DNA from: Mycobacterium colombiense
GTDB lineage: Bacteria > Actinomycetota > Actinomycetes > Mycobacteriales > Mycobacteriaceae
Direction: 5' to 3'
Assembly: GCF_001672755.1 (NCBI RefSeq)
Contig: NZ_LZKI01000064.1
Span: 1-64,000 of the forward strand
DNA: 64,000 nt
Below are positions 24,278 to 31,642 of the stretch, piece by piece. Below the pieces are notes generated by a model. The model made no database searches, was not told the origin of the DNA, and saw only the letters and a program-made list of their open reading frames with translations. Both the position numbers and the translations under genes were made by a program. How positions within the stretch are numbered: the stretch's first letter is position 1; each line of letters opens with the position of its first letter.

Positions 24278-24520
24278 AGGGACACGTTGGGCGACGCACA
24301 GCCGGGTGTGTCCCCATGTGTCCCCAAAACTTTGGGGACACGCTTTGACCTGCAATAACTCTCAGATCCGCCCGTGCCGGCCCACTTTCGGGGCCTGACG
24401 TGTCCCGCGACATCCATTTCGGTGGAAACCGCAGGCCAAGCCGTGTCCCCAGAGGGTCCGGGGACACGTCAGACCGCCATTTCTAGTGTGTCCCCGCCTG
24501 TTTGGGACACTTGGGGACAC
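24278..24520. repeat. Iteron-like octamer array; candidate replication origin
   Basis: GTGTCCCC occurs at 24308, 24318, 24443 and 24488 and its complement GGGGACAC at 24334, 24460 and 24513; one-mismatch copies lie at 24278, 24400 and 24503. That is ten copies in 243 bp, several in facing pairs. The array straddles the 3' end of the RepA-like gene. Iterons next to a Rep gene are the usual form of Rep-dependent origins. A hairpin (24248-24256 with 24261-24269) lies just outside the array. Confidence 0.7.
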
Positions 24521-25581
24521 ATCGTCGCCTTTCGGCGTTTCAAGGCCGCTGCCACGACTTCGTTCCGCACTTTGTAGCCGCTGTCTCGGAGGGCCGTTCG
24601 TGCTTTGCGGGCGCCCATGTCGGGCGGCAGGCGGATGCGTTCCATGGCGGCGATGCAGTTCCGGATGCGCTGCTCCTCATCAACCGAGAGCGGCGGCGGC
24701 TTCGCCTCGTGCCGCAACCTGGGGTTGATATCCCGGAGCACGCGGATCAGCTCGGGGTGGGCATTGCCGCGCTGGCGCTCCAACTTCAGCGACACGTAGG
24801 CCTCCCCGTTGGGGCCGGGCTGTTGCGCCAGGCTCCAAACCACGTCCACGTCATCGTTCTTGGCTGATGAACCGCGCGCTCCGGCACCAGGGTCCTTACC
24901 CCGATGGTCGAGGCGCACCACAGTCCGCCTAGCCGCCTTCAGCGGCAGGAGGGTGTGACGGTAGAAGTTCCGGTAGGTGTCGGCGCTGTTCTCCTCACCG
25001 ACGACCACGCGGGCCAGGGTGTCGATCACCACCAGCTCGGCGCCGTAGTGATCCGCGACCTCCGCAAGCGCCTTTCCACCGTCCGCGCGATCCAACGGCG
25101 GCATCGTCGGAAACGACAAATAATGCAGGTTGGCGAGATCCGCCGGCCCGTAACCCATATCGCCGAGGCGCTCAGTCAAGTCGTCGCGCGAGTTCTCGTG
25201 ATCGACATACAGCACGTGAGCGGCCTTCTGTGCCGGGTGCCCGAGCACGGGACGCCCAGCGGCCAGCGCCGCCGAAAGGTCCTGCAACAGCAATGACTTG
25301 CCTGATTTCGCCCAAGCCACCACCGAATACAACAGGCCGCGCACCAGGAAGTCGGGGACCAGCCAATCAACGTCCTCTGGTAGCCGCTCGAAGGCACGCG
25401 CCCAATCCAGTTCGGGGTAGCGGAGATACGCGGGCAGATGCGCACCACGTTCCGGCGCATCTGAGGTCTCCGGCTCGGGCGGCAGCGGGATCTCGTCACA
25501 GGCCGTAGGTGGTCCCGGCTTGTACTTGCCGCTCTCGCCCAGGGATTTTCCCCTGGCGACCAGATCGTTGTCGTCGGTCAT
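24469..25581 (-). CDS. RepA-like AAA/RecA-fold replication ATPase
   Basis: A 370-residue protein of the AAA_25/RepA-helicase type. Walker A is in VVAWAKSGKSLLLQ (about residues 87-100), LYVDHEN follows (124-130), Walker B is LVVIDTLARV (183-192), and VRLDHRGKD (near 225) matches the sensor region of RecA-fold hexameric helicases. A helical C-terminus ends in a tail that is encoded by the last three octamers. Such proteins unwind or melt the origin of plasmids, PICIs and phiRv-type prophages. The start overlaps the stop of the preceding gene. The adjacent repeats are the likely binding target. Confidence 0.82.
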   Translation of the reverse strand: MTDDNDLVARGKSLGESGKYKPGPPTACDEIPLPPEPETSDAPERGAHLPAYLRYPELDWARAFERLPEDVDWLVPDFLVRGLLYSVVAWAKSGKSLLLQDLSAALAAGRPVLGHPAQKAAHVLYVDHENSRDDLTERLGDMGYGPADLANLHYLSFPTMPPLDRADGGKALAEVADHYGAELVVIDTLARVVVGEENSADTYRNFYRHTLLPLKAARRTVVRLDHRGKDPGAGARGSSAKNDDVDVVWSLAQQPGPNGEAYVSLKLERQRGNAHPELIRVLRDINPRLRHEAKPPPLSVDEEQRIRNCIAAMERIRLPPDMGARKARTALRDSGYKVRNEVVAAALKRRKATMCPQVSQTGGDTLEMAV

Positions 25582-25871
25582 GCGACCCGACCCTGATACC
25601 GTGCCGCGAGTTCGGTGGCGCGAGCGCGAGCGGCGTCATCAAGCCACGGCCAGAGCTCACGCAACACATCGATTGCACCGCGGGCAAATCCGTACTGAAA
25701 ATAGTCACCTGCCAACCCTGTTGACCCCCTGTGGTAGCGAGAGCCAGGGAAGGCCGGATCGCGGTCACCGGATTCTGTTGGCGTGGAACGCATTGCCGTC
25801 TCGCGGCGTCGGCGTGCACCCGCCAGCACGTCGAGCGTGCTGTTATCGCCGATTTGTTCTACAATATCCAT
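25578..25871 (-). CDS. Hypothetical protein upstream of RepA (97 aa)
   Basis: A 97-residue protein (MDIVEQIGDNSTLDVLAGARR... ending ARYQGRVA). AAGGAGAAG precedes the ATG, and its stop overlaps the RepA-like start by four bases, so it is translated with RepA and may assist replication. A basic middle and a helical C-terminus (VLRELWPWLDDAARARATEL) are the only visible features. The hairpin at 25890-25924 lies upstream, between this gene and the Xis/AlpA-like gene. Confidence 0.6.
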   Translation of the reverse strand: MDIVEQIGDNSTLDVLAGARRRRETAMRSTPTESGDRDPAFPGSRYHRGSTGLAGDYFQYGFARGAIDVLRELWPWLDDAARARATELAARYQGRVA

Positions 25872-25936
25872 AACTTCTCCTTGAATTCGCCGTCCCGGCC
25901 AGCGCTGCTAACGCGCCGGGGCGGCGGGTTTTTCGC

Positions 25937-26113
25937 TTAGGTGGTTTCCTGGGCCTTGAGCCATTCCTCGACCACCGAGCGCTTCCAAACCCGGCGGCGG
26001 CCGAGCTTGAACGAGGCTGGGCCTTGGCCGATGGAGGCCCAGTAGCGCCAGGTGCTTTGCACGGTGCCGGTCATCTCCTGGAGTTGCGGTGCTGTTAGGT
26101 ACTCATCGGTCAT
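25937..26113 (-). CDS. AlpA/excisionase-like winged-helix protein
   Basis: A 58-residue protein, MTDEYLTAPQLQEMTGTVQS and so on, with the excisionase/AlpA pattern: LTAPQLQEMTG, then TWRYWASIGQGPASFKLGRRRVWKRSVVEEWL, where the wing residues GRRRVWKRS are typical of HTH_17/MerR-like small DNA-binding proteins. It is the first gene of the leftward operon and divergent from the XRE repressor. In PICIs this position is held by AlpA, the activator; in phiRv elements by an excisionase. The sequence cannot decide between the two, and one protein may do both. Confidence 0.8.
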   Translation of the reverse strand: MTDEYLTAPQLQEMTGTVQSTWRYWASIGQGPASFKLGRRRVWKRSVVEEWLKAQETT

Positions 26114-26146
26114 GGTCAGGTCAGTCCTTTCGAAATCAGCGTGGTG

Positions 26147-26159
26147 TACCGTCTCGGTA
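26147..26159. promoter_or_regulatory. Candidate repressor operator between xre and alpA/xis
   Basis: TACCG (26147-26151) and CGGTA (26155-26159) form a perfect inverted repeat with a 3-bp centre in the 105-bp divergent region. A further CGGTA half-site lies at 26203-26207, close to the xre start. This is a fitting position for the XRE repressor to switch both directions of transcription. Confidence 0.5.
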
Positions 26160-26218
26160 TATCTTTAGTTTGCTGGCGAGACTGGTGACGGTCAAACCAA
26201 AACGGTAGAGTTGCGAAC

Positions 26219-26719
26219 ATGGCAAGAAGCAAGTGGACCGAGGACTATTTCCGCAAGCGGATCAAGCTGGAGCGCGAGCGGCGACGCATGACACAGCAGG
26301 ACCTGGTTAAGGCGCTGAAAACCAAGGGAATTGAGCTCCATGAGACGACGATCGCCAAGATCGAACGGGGCGATCGCTCGGTCAGGATTGACGAAGCCTC
26401 TGCAGTGGCTGACGTTTTTGGCATATCGCTCGATGCGTTGTTGGGGCGCCGGGCGCGGCCGAAGAGCGATCGTGTCCACGTGCTCACTGCGGTAGCGGAC
26501 ACGGCCATCCGATCGACGGGACAGATCCTCGACATCGCCGACGCTGTGCGCGATCGGATTGCCGATTTGTCCCCGCCCGACGATGACCTGGCCGCTCGCG
26601 AGGATCTGATAGCGGGATGCGAGCGTGCCTATGAGCTGCTGGTCGCTGCCAACGATGCGCTGGCGGATACGGGACAGGCTGCCCGCCACGCGGTACGGGA
26701 TGAGGTGAAACCCAAGTGA
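26219..26719 (+). CDS. XRE-family repressor
   Basis: A 166-residue regulator with an N-terminal XRE helix-turn-helix (about residues 11-70: RIKLERERRRMTQQDLVKAL, HETTIAKIERGDRSVRIDEASAVADVFGISLDALLG). The C-terminal 90 residues are helical and acidic and could take part in dimerisation or in sensing a helper-phage protein, as Stl does in SaPIs. No LexA-like peptidase motif is seen, so SOS self-cleavage is unlikely. Its stop overlaps the integrase GTG (GTGA), so repressor and integrase are co-translated. Divergent from the AlpA/Xis-like gene. Confidence 0.85.
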   Translation: MARSKWTEDYFRKRIKLERERRRMTQQDLVKALKTKGIELHETTIAKIERGDRSVRIDEASAVADVFGISLDALLGRRARPKSDRVHVLTAVADTAIRSTGQILDIADAVRDRIADLSPPDDDLAAREDLIAGCERAYELLVAANDALADTGQAARHAVRDEVKPK

Positions 26720-27903
26720 GCGAAGCCAAGGTGACGCGGCATCAGCGGGCCGGGGTCGAGGACCTTTGGACCAAGACCGTCCGCGACGCGGAGGGCAAGA
26801 AGCAGACGGTGCCCAGTGCCAGGGATGGCCGGGGGATGCGCTGGCGGGCAAGGTATGTCGATGAGCGGGGCAACGAGCACACCAAGGGATTCACACGCAA
26901 GGTCGACGCCACCCGCTGGCTTGCATCCCAGACGGCCGCGCTCGTCGCTGGTTCGCATGTCGCACCGCGTGATGCGCAGATGACCGTCGAGCAATGGTGC
27001 GGTACGTGGATTGAGGGCTACAAGGTCAACCGGGACTCCACGGTGCGGGAGGCGCGCACGCATATCCGCCAGATCGTCGCCGAGTTCGGTGGCATGCAAC
27101 TATCCGCGGTGCGGCCGTCACACGTGAAGGCGTGGGTCGCGAAGCTCAAGGAGAGCGCGAAGCCCAGTTATGTCTATGCGTTGCATTCGCGGCTGTCGCA
27201 GATCATGTCCGATGCTGTGCACGACGGCGTGCTCGGCCGCAACCCGTGCTCGCGGCGCACATCCCCGCCCATGGGCAAGCCCAAGGTATATGTGGCGACT
27301 ACCGAACAGGTGTGGGCAATCCACGACGCAGTGCCCGACCACCTCCAAGCGGCTGTGCTCCTCGGAGCATTCGCCGGATTGCGCGTCGCCGAGGTGTCCG
27401 GGCTGAAGGTGACCGATGTCGATTTCATCAGGGGAGTGGTGCACCCCAGAAAGCAGTGGGGCGACAAACCGCTGAAGACCAAAGGCTCCGATGCGCCGAT
27501 CCCGATACCGCAGGACTTGGCGTTGCTGCTCTCCGCGTCGGTGCAGAAGTACCCGAGCGACATGATGGTGACCAAAGGCGCGGGCACCGACCGTTGCGGT
27601 CCGTGGATCATCGACCGCGCTATTCGCGATATCCGCGCGGACATCGTGGGGCTGCCCGAGGAGTTTGTTTTCCACGATCTTCGCCACTACCTGGCATCGC
27701 TGCTCATCGCTTCCGGTGCGGACATCAAAACAGTGCAGGCGCGGATGCGGCACGCGACCGCGCGCACCACCTTGGACACCTACGGGCACCTTTGGCCTGA
27801 CGCAGACGAGTCCACCCGCTCGGCGATCGGTGCTGTGATCGCTGAGCGGATGGACTCGCTTGAATCTGCTGCGTACCGACTGCGTACCGAGGCGCCGCAA
27901 TGA
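26716..27903 (+). CDS. int: Tyrosine-type integrase
   Basis: A 395-residue tyrosine recombinase. An N-terminal arm-binding-type domain (RGMRWRARYVDERGNEHTKGF, about residues 36-56) is followed by the core-binding SAM-like domain and the catalytic domain with Arg (AGLRVAEVSGL, near 222), HDLRHYLASLL (His319, Arg322), His344 (RMRHATARTT) and the nucleophile Tyr355 (LDTYGHL). All catalytic residues are present. The last codons contain the right pair of candidate arm sites, so the gene and attP overlap. It lies 35 bp from attR, the usual integrase-att arrangement. Confidence 0.93.
   Translation: MSEAKVTRHQRAGVEDLWTKTVRDAEGKKQTVPSARDGRGMRWRARYVDERGNEHTKGFTRKVDATRWLASQTAALVAGSHVAPRDAQMTVEQWCGTWIEGYKVNRDSTVREARTHIRQIVAEFGGMQLSAVRPSHVKAWVAKLKESAKPSYVYALHSRLSQIMSDAVHDGVLGRNPCSRRTSPPMGKPKVYVATTEQVWAIHDAVPDHLQAAVLLGAFAGLRVAEVSGLKVTDVDFIRGVVHPRKQWGDKPLKTKGSDAPIPIPQDLALLLSASVQKYPSDMMVTKGAGTDRCGPWIIDRAIRDIRADIVGLPEEFVFHDLRHYLASLLIASGADIKTVQARMRHATARTTLDTYGHLWPDADESTRSAIGAVIAERMDSLESAAYRLRTEAPQ
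27865..27890 (+). repeat. Candidate integrase arm-type site, right
   Basis: Two identical tandem 11-bp units, CTGCGTACCGA, at 27869-27879 and 27880-27890, inside the last codons of the integrase and 48 bp from the attR core. They match the left pair (7765-7786) except at the tenth and eleventh positions and have the same orientation. Confidence 0.6.
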
Positions 27904-27936
27904 GCGCGTCAGTGCAGGTCAGTACGGTTCGCTGGC

Positions 27937-29373
27937 CTATACGTCGTAGTACAGCGCGTACTCGTATGGGGTGACGCGGAGGTTGAACGGCGCGATCTCG
28001 TAATCCCGTTTGTAGTTGATCCAGGTTTGGATCAAGTCGGGCGTGAATACGCCCCCCTCGGTGAGGTATTCGCTGTCTTCCTCCAGACGGTCGATCACCG
28101 AGGACAGTTGGGTGGGCGCCTGCGGGATGTGCGCGGCCTCTTCCAGCGGAAGTTCGTAAAGGTCTTTGTCGATGGGGGGAGGCGGCTCGATCTTGTTCTT
28201 GATGCCATCGAGTCCGGCCATCAGCATGGCCGCGAACGACAGGTAAGGGTTGCCCGACGAGTCGGGGCAGCGGAACTCCAGCCGCTTGGCCTTCGGGTTG
28301 TTCCCGGTGATCGGGATGCGCACGCACGCCGAGCGGTTGCGCTGGCTGTAGACCAGGTTGATCGGCGCCTCATAGCCGGGAACCAGGCGCTTGTAGGAGT
28401 TGACCGTGGGATTGGTGAAGGCCAGCAACGACGGCGCGTGGTAGAGCAGACCGCCGATGTAGTGGCGGGCGGTGTCCGACAGGCCGGCGTATCCCTCCTC
28501 GTCGTACATCAGCGGGACACCGTCCTTCCACAGCGACTGGTGGCAGTGCATACCGGAGCCGTTGTCCCCGAACAGCGGCTTGGGCATGAAGGTCACGGTC
28601 TTCCCGGCCTGCCATGCGGTTTGCTTGACGATGTACTTGTACATCTGGTGGTCGTCGGCCGCATGTAGCAAGGTGTTGAACTTGTAGTTGATTTCGGCCT
28701 GCCCGCCACTGCCCACCTCGTGATGCCCCTTCTCCAGCAGAAATCCCGCGTTGGTGAGGTGGGTGAGAATCTCATCGCGGAGGTCGACGTAGTGGTCGGT
28801 GGGTGCGACCGGGAAGTACCCGCCTTTGGGGCGGACCTTGTAGCCGCGGTTGAGGGTGCCGTCGGGCTCGGTCTCCTCCCCGGTGTTCCACCACCCAGAT
28901 GTCGCGTCTACCTTGTAGAACGAGGTGTCGGTGCGCGAATCGAACTTCACCGAGTCGAAGATGTAGAACTCTGCCTCCGGGCCGAAGTACGCGGCGTCCG
29001 CAATGCCCGAGTTGATCAGGTAGTTCTCCGCCTTGCGGGCGACATTACGCGGATCGCGCGAGTAGGGCTCCAGGGTGTATGGGTCGTGGACGTGGAAGTT
29101 CACGTTCAGCGTTTTGGCTGCGCGGAATGGGTCGATGGTCGCGGTTTCCGGGTCGGGAAGCAGCAGCATGTCGGACTCATGGATCGATTGGAATCCGCGA
29201 ATCGAGGAACCGTCGAAGGCCAGACCGTCCTCGAATACGTTGTCGTCGAATGCGTAGATCGGAATTGTGAAGTGCTGCATGGTGCCTGGCAGATCGCAGA
29301 AGCGAACGTCGACGTAATCGACGTTCTCGTCCTCGGCCAGTTTGAAGATATCGTCGGGCGTCTTTTCGGTCAC
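27937..29373 (-). CDS. glnA: Glutamine synthetase type I
   Basis: A 478-residue dodecameric-type glutamine synthetase (glutamate + NH3 + ATP), the same length as GlnA1 of M. tuberculosis. Visible signatures are [18 protein letters not shown], the metal-site glutamates in [11 protein letters not shown] and [35 protein letters not shown], the [12 protein letters not shown] loop and the adenylylation segment [13 protein letters not shown] start with AAGGGAG seven bases upstream. The last codons overlap the attR core: the element supplies the stop (TAG) while the protein end ALYYDV is unchanged. Neighbours differ from the M. tuberculosis glnA1-glnE locus, so this could be a paralogue. Confidence 0.96.
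   Translation of the reverse strand: MTEKTPDDIFKLAEDENVDYVDVRFCDLPGTMQHFTIPIYAFDDNVFEDGLAFDGSSIRGFQSIHESDMLLLPDPETATIDPFRAAKTLNVNFHVHDPYTLEPYSRDPRNVARKAENYLINSGIADAAYFGPEAEFYIFDSVKFDSRTDTSFYKVDATSGWWNTGEETEPDGTLNRGYKVRPKGGYFPVAPTDHYVDLRDEILTHLTNAGFLLEKGHHEVGSGGQAEINYKFNTLLHAADDHQMYKYIVKQTAWQAGKTVTFMPKPLFGDNGSGMHCHQSLWKDGVPLMYDEEGYAGLSDTARHYIGGLLYHAPSLLAFTNPTVNSYKRLVPGYEAPINLVYSQRNRSACVRIPITGNNPKAKRLEFRCPDSSGNPYLSFAAMLMAGLDGIKNKIEPPPPIDKDLYELPLEEAAHIPQAPTQLSSVIDRLEEDSEYLTEGGVFTPDLIQTWINYKRDYEIAPFNLRVTPYEYALYYDV
27939..27958. repeat. attR core inside glnA 3' end
   Basis: Exact second copy of the 20-bp core. It covers the last six sense codons of glnA and the first base of the stop codon. The base pair after the core differs from attL, so the repeat ends cleanly on both sides apart from a chance ACT match one base further. 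Confidence 0.9.
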
Positions 29374-29690
29374 ATATGCTCCCTTGCTCGCTCATCCGGG
29401 CCGACATCGGTTGCGCGTCATGTTTGCTCCGCCACGGGACCTTCCCGCAGAACCAGGCATTGCCAAGTCTTTTCAGGCGGATAGAACCGACTCGGGACTT
29501 TTCTCTACGCCACTGCTATTTCGCCTGCATGACGACCTTGAGTCGAACGTGTTGCGCCAGTACTAGGCAACTCGCCCACGACGCTATCCATTCTCGCTCC
29601 TCCGCTGGCGCTATCCAACGCTGTGGCCGATAGTCATATGAACGAGATGCGAACGCGTAGATGCACGTATCAGCAGAGGCGGGAGCGGCC
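29374..29690. other. Divergent intergenic region glnA / K+ channel
   Basis: About 317 bp with no credible gene. It should hold the glnA promoter (leftward) and the channel promoter (rightward). The AAGGGAG glnA ribosome-binding site is visible at its left edge. I cannot assign -10/-35 elements or a GlnR box with confidence. Confidence 0.5.
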
Positions 29691-31550
29691 ATGCCGAACG
29701 ACCTAGAGGAACGGCATAAGGTCGCTACCGGTCTTGGGAACAAGAGAACGAAGCGTCCGACTTCCCGCGAAATGGGCGCAATTCATCAATTCCATCGCGA
29801 GATCATCGTCAGCGGCGACGACGCGCTGTCGAAAACGATCGCCGAGGAGCTGAGGGGAGCCGGCGCGCGAATCATCAGAATCGACACCGCCGCCGATCTG
29901 CTCGCCGCCGGGGTGAACCGCGCGCGCGCCGTCGTCTGCGCTGGGCCCAATGATGCGGTAAATCTCGAAATCGCCTTACTTGCAAGGGAATACAGTCCCG
30001 ACGTCCGTGTAGTGGCGCGTCTGTCCAACGAAGTGCTGCATGAAGCGGTGGCTGCCGTTAACGGCCCTGGCGCGATTCTGGACGTCGCCGACCTCGCGGC
30101 ACCCTCCGTTGTAGAAGCGGTTCTCTCTCGCAACGCGCATCAGTTCGACACGGCCGGCATCGAATTCGTTGTCTGGGGATCCGAGGCGCCGTACAACGCC
30201 ACTCTGCGTGAGATCTACGCTGACCTGGCGCCGGTGGCCGTCGTCCACGGCAAAAACTCGCCCACCCCCGGCGAGGTGGTGCCATGCCCGGGACGGGATC
30301 TACGGGTCTACGTCGGCGACTGGACCTCGATGATCGGCATCAAAGAGGAATTGGACGCCCGCGGGATGAAGGTGCCGCCCCGCACTGCGACGCGGTCTCG
30401 CGACTCACGGGTGCGACGCACGATCGATGCCGTGCGCGCCATGCGCGACGACGTGAACCCGATGCTTTTTTCCTTGCTGGCATTCGCGCTTTTCCTGACG
30501 CTCGGCTCGACGGCCGTGGTGCGTTTCGCCTATCGCAACCCGCCGATGTCGTGGATTGACGCCTTATACTTCGCCTCCGAGACGATTACAGGCGTGGGCT
30601 ATGGTGATTTCAGCTTCACCCAACAATCCCCTTGGCTGCGAATTTTCGCGGTGTTGTTGATGTTCGGCGGTGTGACCGTTACCGCCGTCCTCGTCGCGTT
30701 TCTTGCAGACCTGTTGCTGTCGCGCCGCTTTCTGCAAACGGCCGGACTCCGCCGGGCACGCCATATGCGCGACCACGTCGTCGTCGTCGGACTCGGCTCC
30801 ATCGGCGTCCGCGTCGTCAGCGACCTGACGGCCGCCGGTTACGACGTCCTCGTCATCGAGGGTGACGAGACCAACCGCTTCCTATCGACCGTGGCCGAAC
30901 TCGATGTGCCGGTAATTTTCGGAGACGCAACGATGCATCAGACGCTGGAATCCGCGCATGTCGAACGCGCCCGCGGAGTCGCGGTGGTGACCGACCACGA
31001 CATGAAGAACATCGAGACCGGGATCGTGCTGCTGGAGATGTTGGGATCCGACACCAAGGTGCCGATCGTCACGCGCGTTCAAGGCCGCGCATTGAGCGCT
31101 GCGATCAATCGGCGGTTCGGTTTCGAGAACGTGCGGTCGATCGTCGACCTGGCGGCTCCCTGGTTCATCGGTGCCGCGATGGGCTTGAAGGTGCTCGGAA
31201 CGTTCTGGGTCGGGCAGCGCTCCTTTATGGTGGGCGCAATGCTGGTCGCGGCGGGCAGCGAGTTGGATGGACTGCGGATGGTGGATTTGTCTACCCAGAC
31301 GCGCGTCATCGCGATCACTCGACCGGAAGGGCCGGTCAGCCTTCGCCCCCGCCGCGACTCCCGCCTGATAGCCGGTGACACCGTTTACCTCATCGGTCCG
31401 TACCGCGAGTTGATCGCGACGCTGCGCAAGGGCCAGCCGCCACCGCTGACCGCGGTCAACGGTGAGCGTGCGGCAGCACTGGCCTCGGCGCGTTCGCCGC
31501 GCAAGACAGCTGTTCGCCGACCAAAATGGGCACCCGACCCGGACGCTTGA
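29691..31550 (+). CDS. Two-RCK potassium channel/TrkA-like protein
   Basis: A 619-residue potassium-conducting membrane protein. The N-terminal Rossmann RCK domain (EIIVSGDDALSKTIAEELRGAG, about 40-160) is followed by a two-helix pore module (about 260-345) whose selectivity filter reads TGVGYGDFS, then a second TrkA-N domain (VVVVGLGSIGVRVVSDL) and a TrkA-C-like end. RCK domains before and after the pore are less common than the usual C-terminal pair, but are known in the CASTOR/POLLUX-like and RCK-channel groups. GGCGGGAG lies six bases before the ATG at 29691; an earlier ATG at 29661 lacks a site. Confidence 0.85.
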   Translation: MPNDLEERHKVATGLGNKRTKRPTSREMGAIHQFHREIIVSGDDALSKTIAEELRGAGARIIRIDTAADLLAAGVNRARAVVCAGPNDAVNLEIALLAREYSPDVRVVARLSNEVLHEAVAAVNGPGAILDVADLAAPSVVEAVLSRNAHQFDTAGIEFVVWGSEAPYNATLREIYADLAPVAVVHGKNSPTPGEVVPCPGRDLRVYVGDWTSMIGIKEELDARGMKVPPRTATRSRDSRVRRTIDAVRAMRDDVNPMLFSLLAFALFLTLGSTAVVRFAYRNPPMSWIDALYFASETITGVGYGDFSFTQQSPWLRIFAVLLMFGGVTVTAVLVAFLADLLLSRRFLQTAGLRRARHMRDHVVVVGLGSIGVRVVSDLTAAGYDVLVIEGDETNRFLSTVAELDVPVIFGDATMHQTLESAHVERARGVAVVTDHDMKNIETGIVLLEMLGSDTKVPIVTRVQGRALSAAINRRFGFENVRSIVDLAAPWFIGAAMGLKVLGTFWVGQRSFMVGAMLVAAGSELDGLRMVDLSTQTRVIAITRPEGPVSLRPRRDSRLIAGDTVYLIGPYRELIATLRKGQPPPLTAVNGERAAALASARSPRKTAVRRPKWAPDPDA

Positions 31551-31642
31551 CGGAAATATGCGCGGGAAGCTTCTCCGAACTCGAACCGCCATCCGCAATA
31601 CCCAGTTTGAAGCGCCCCGACCTGGCTATTCTCAGATTTGTC

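Larger units (their letters stand above)
7640..27958. mobile_element. Integrated phage-satellite-like element in glnA 3' end
   Basis: A 20.3 kb element bounded by 20-bp direct repeats (7640-7659 and 27939-27958). Contents from right to left: tyrosine integrase and XRE repressor, divergent AlpA/Xis-like gene, RepA-like ATPase with an iteron array, small phage-type genes, HNH protein, HK97 prohead protease, P27-like small terminase, then about 10 kb of cargo. No capsid, portal, large terminase, tail or lysis genes were found. The layout matches phage-inducible chromosomal islands and resembles the small phiRv1/phiRv2 prophages of M. tuberculosis. All replication, regulation and integration genes look intact, so it may still be mobile with a helper phage; that last point is inference. 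Confidence 0.88.

Noticed and set aside
25890..25933. Hairpin CCGTCCCGGC/GCCGGGGCGG followed by GGGTTTTT
   Set aside because: It has terminator form only on the plus strand, where no gene reads into it; it may be accidental or a leftover of element rearrangement.
26098..26107. 10-bp word TACTCATCGG shared with the 9210 inverted repeat
   Set aside because: It encodes codons D-E-Y near the start of the AlpA/Xis-like gene and has no second arm there; likely coincidence.
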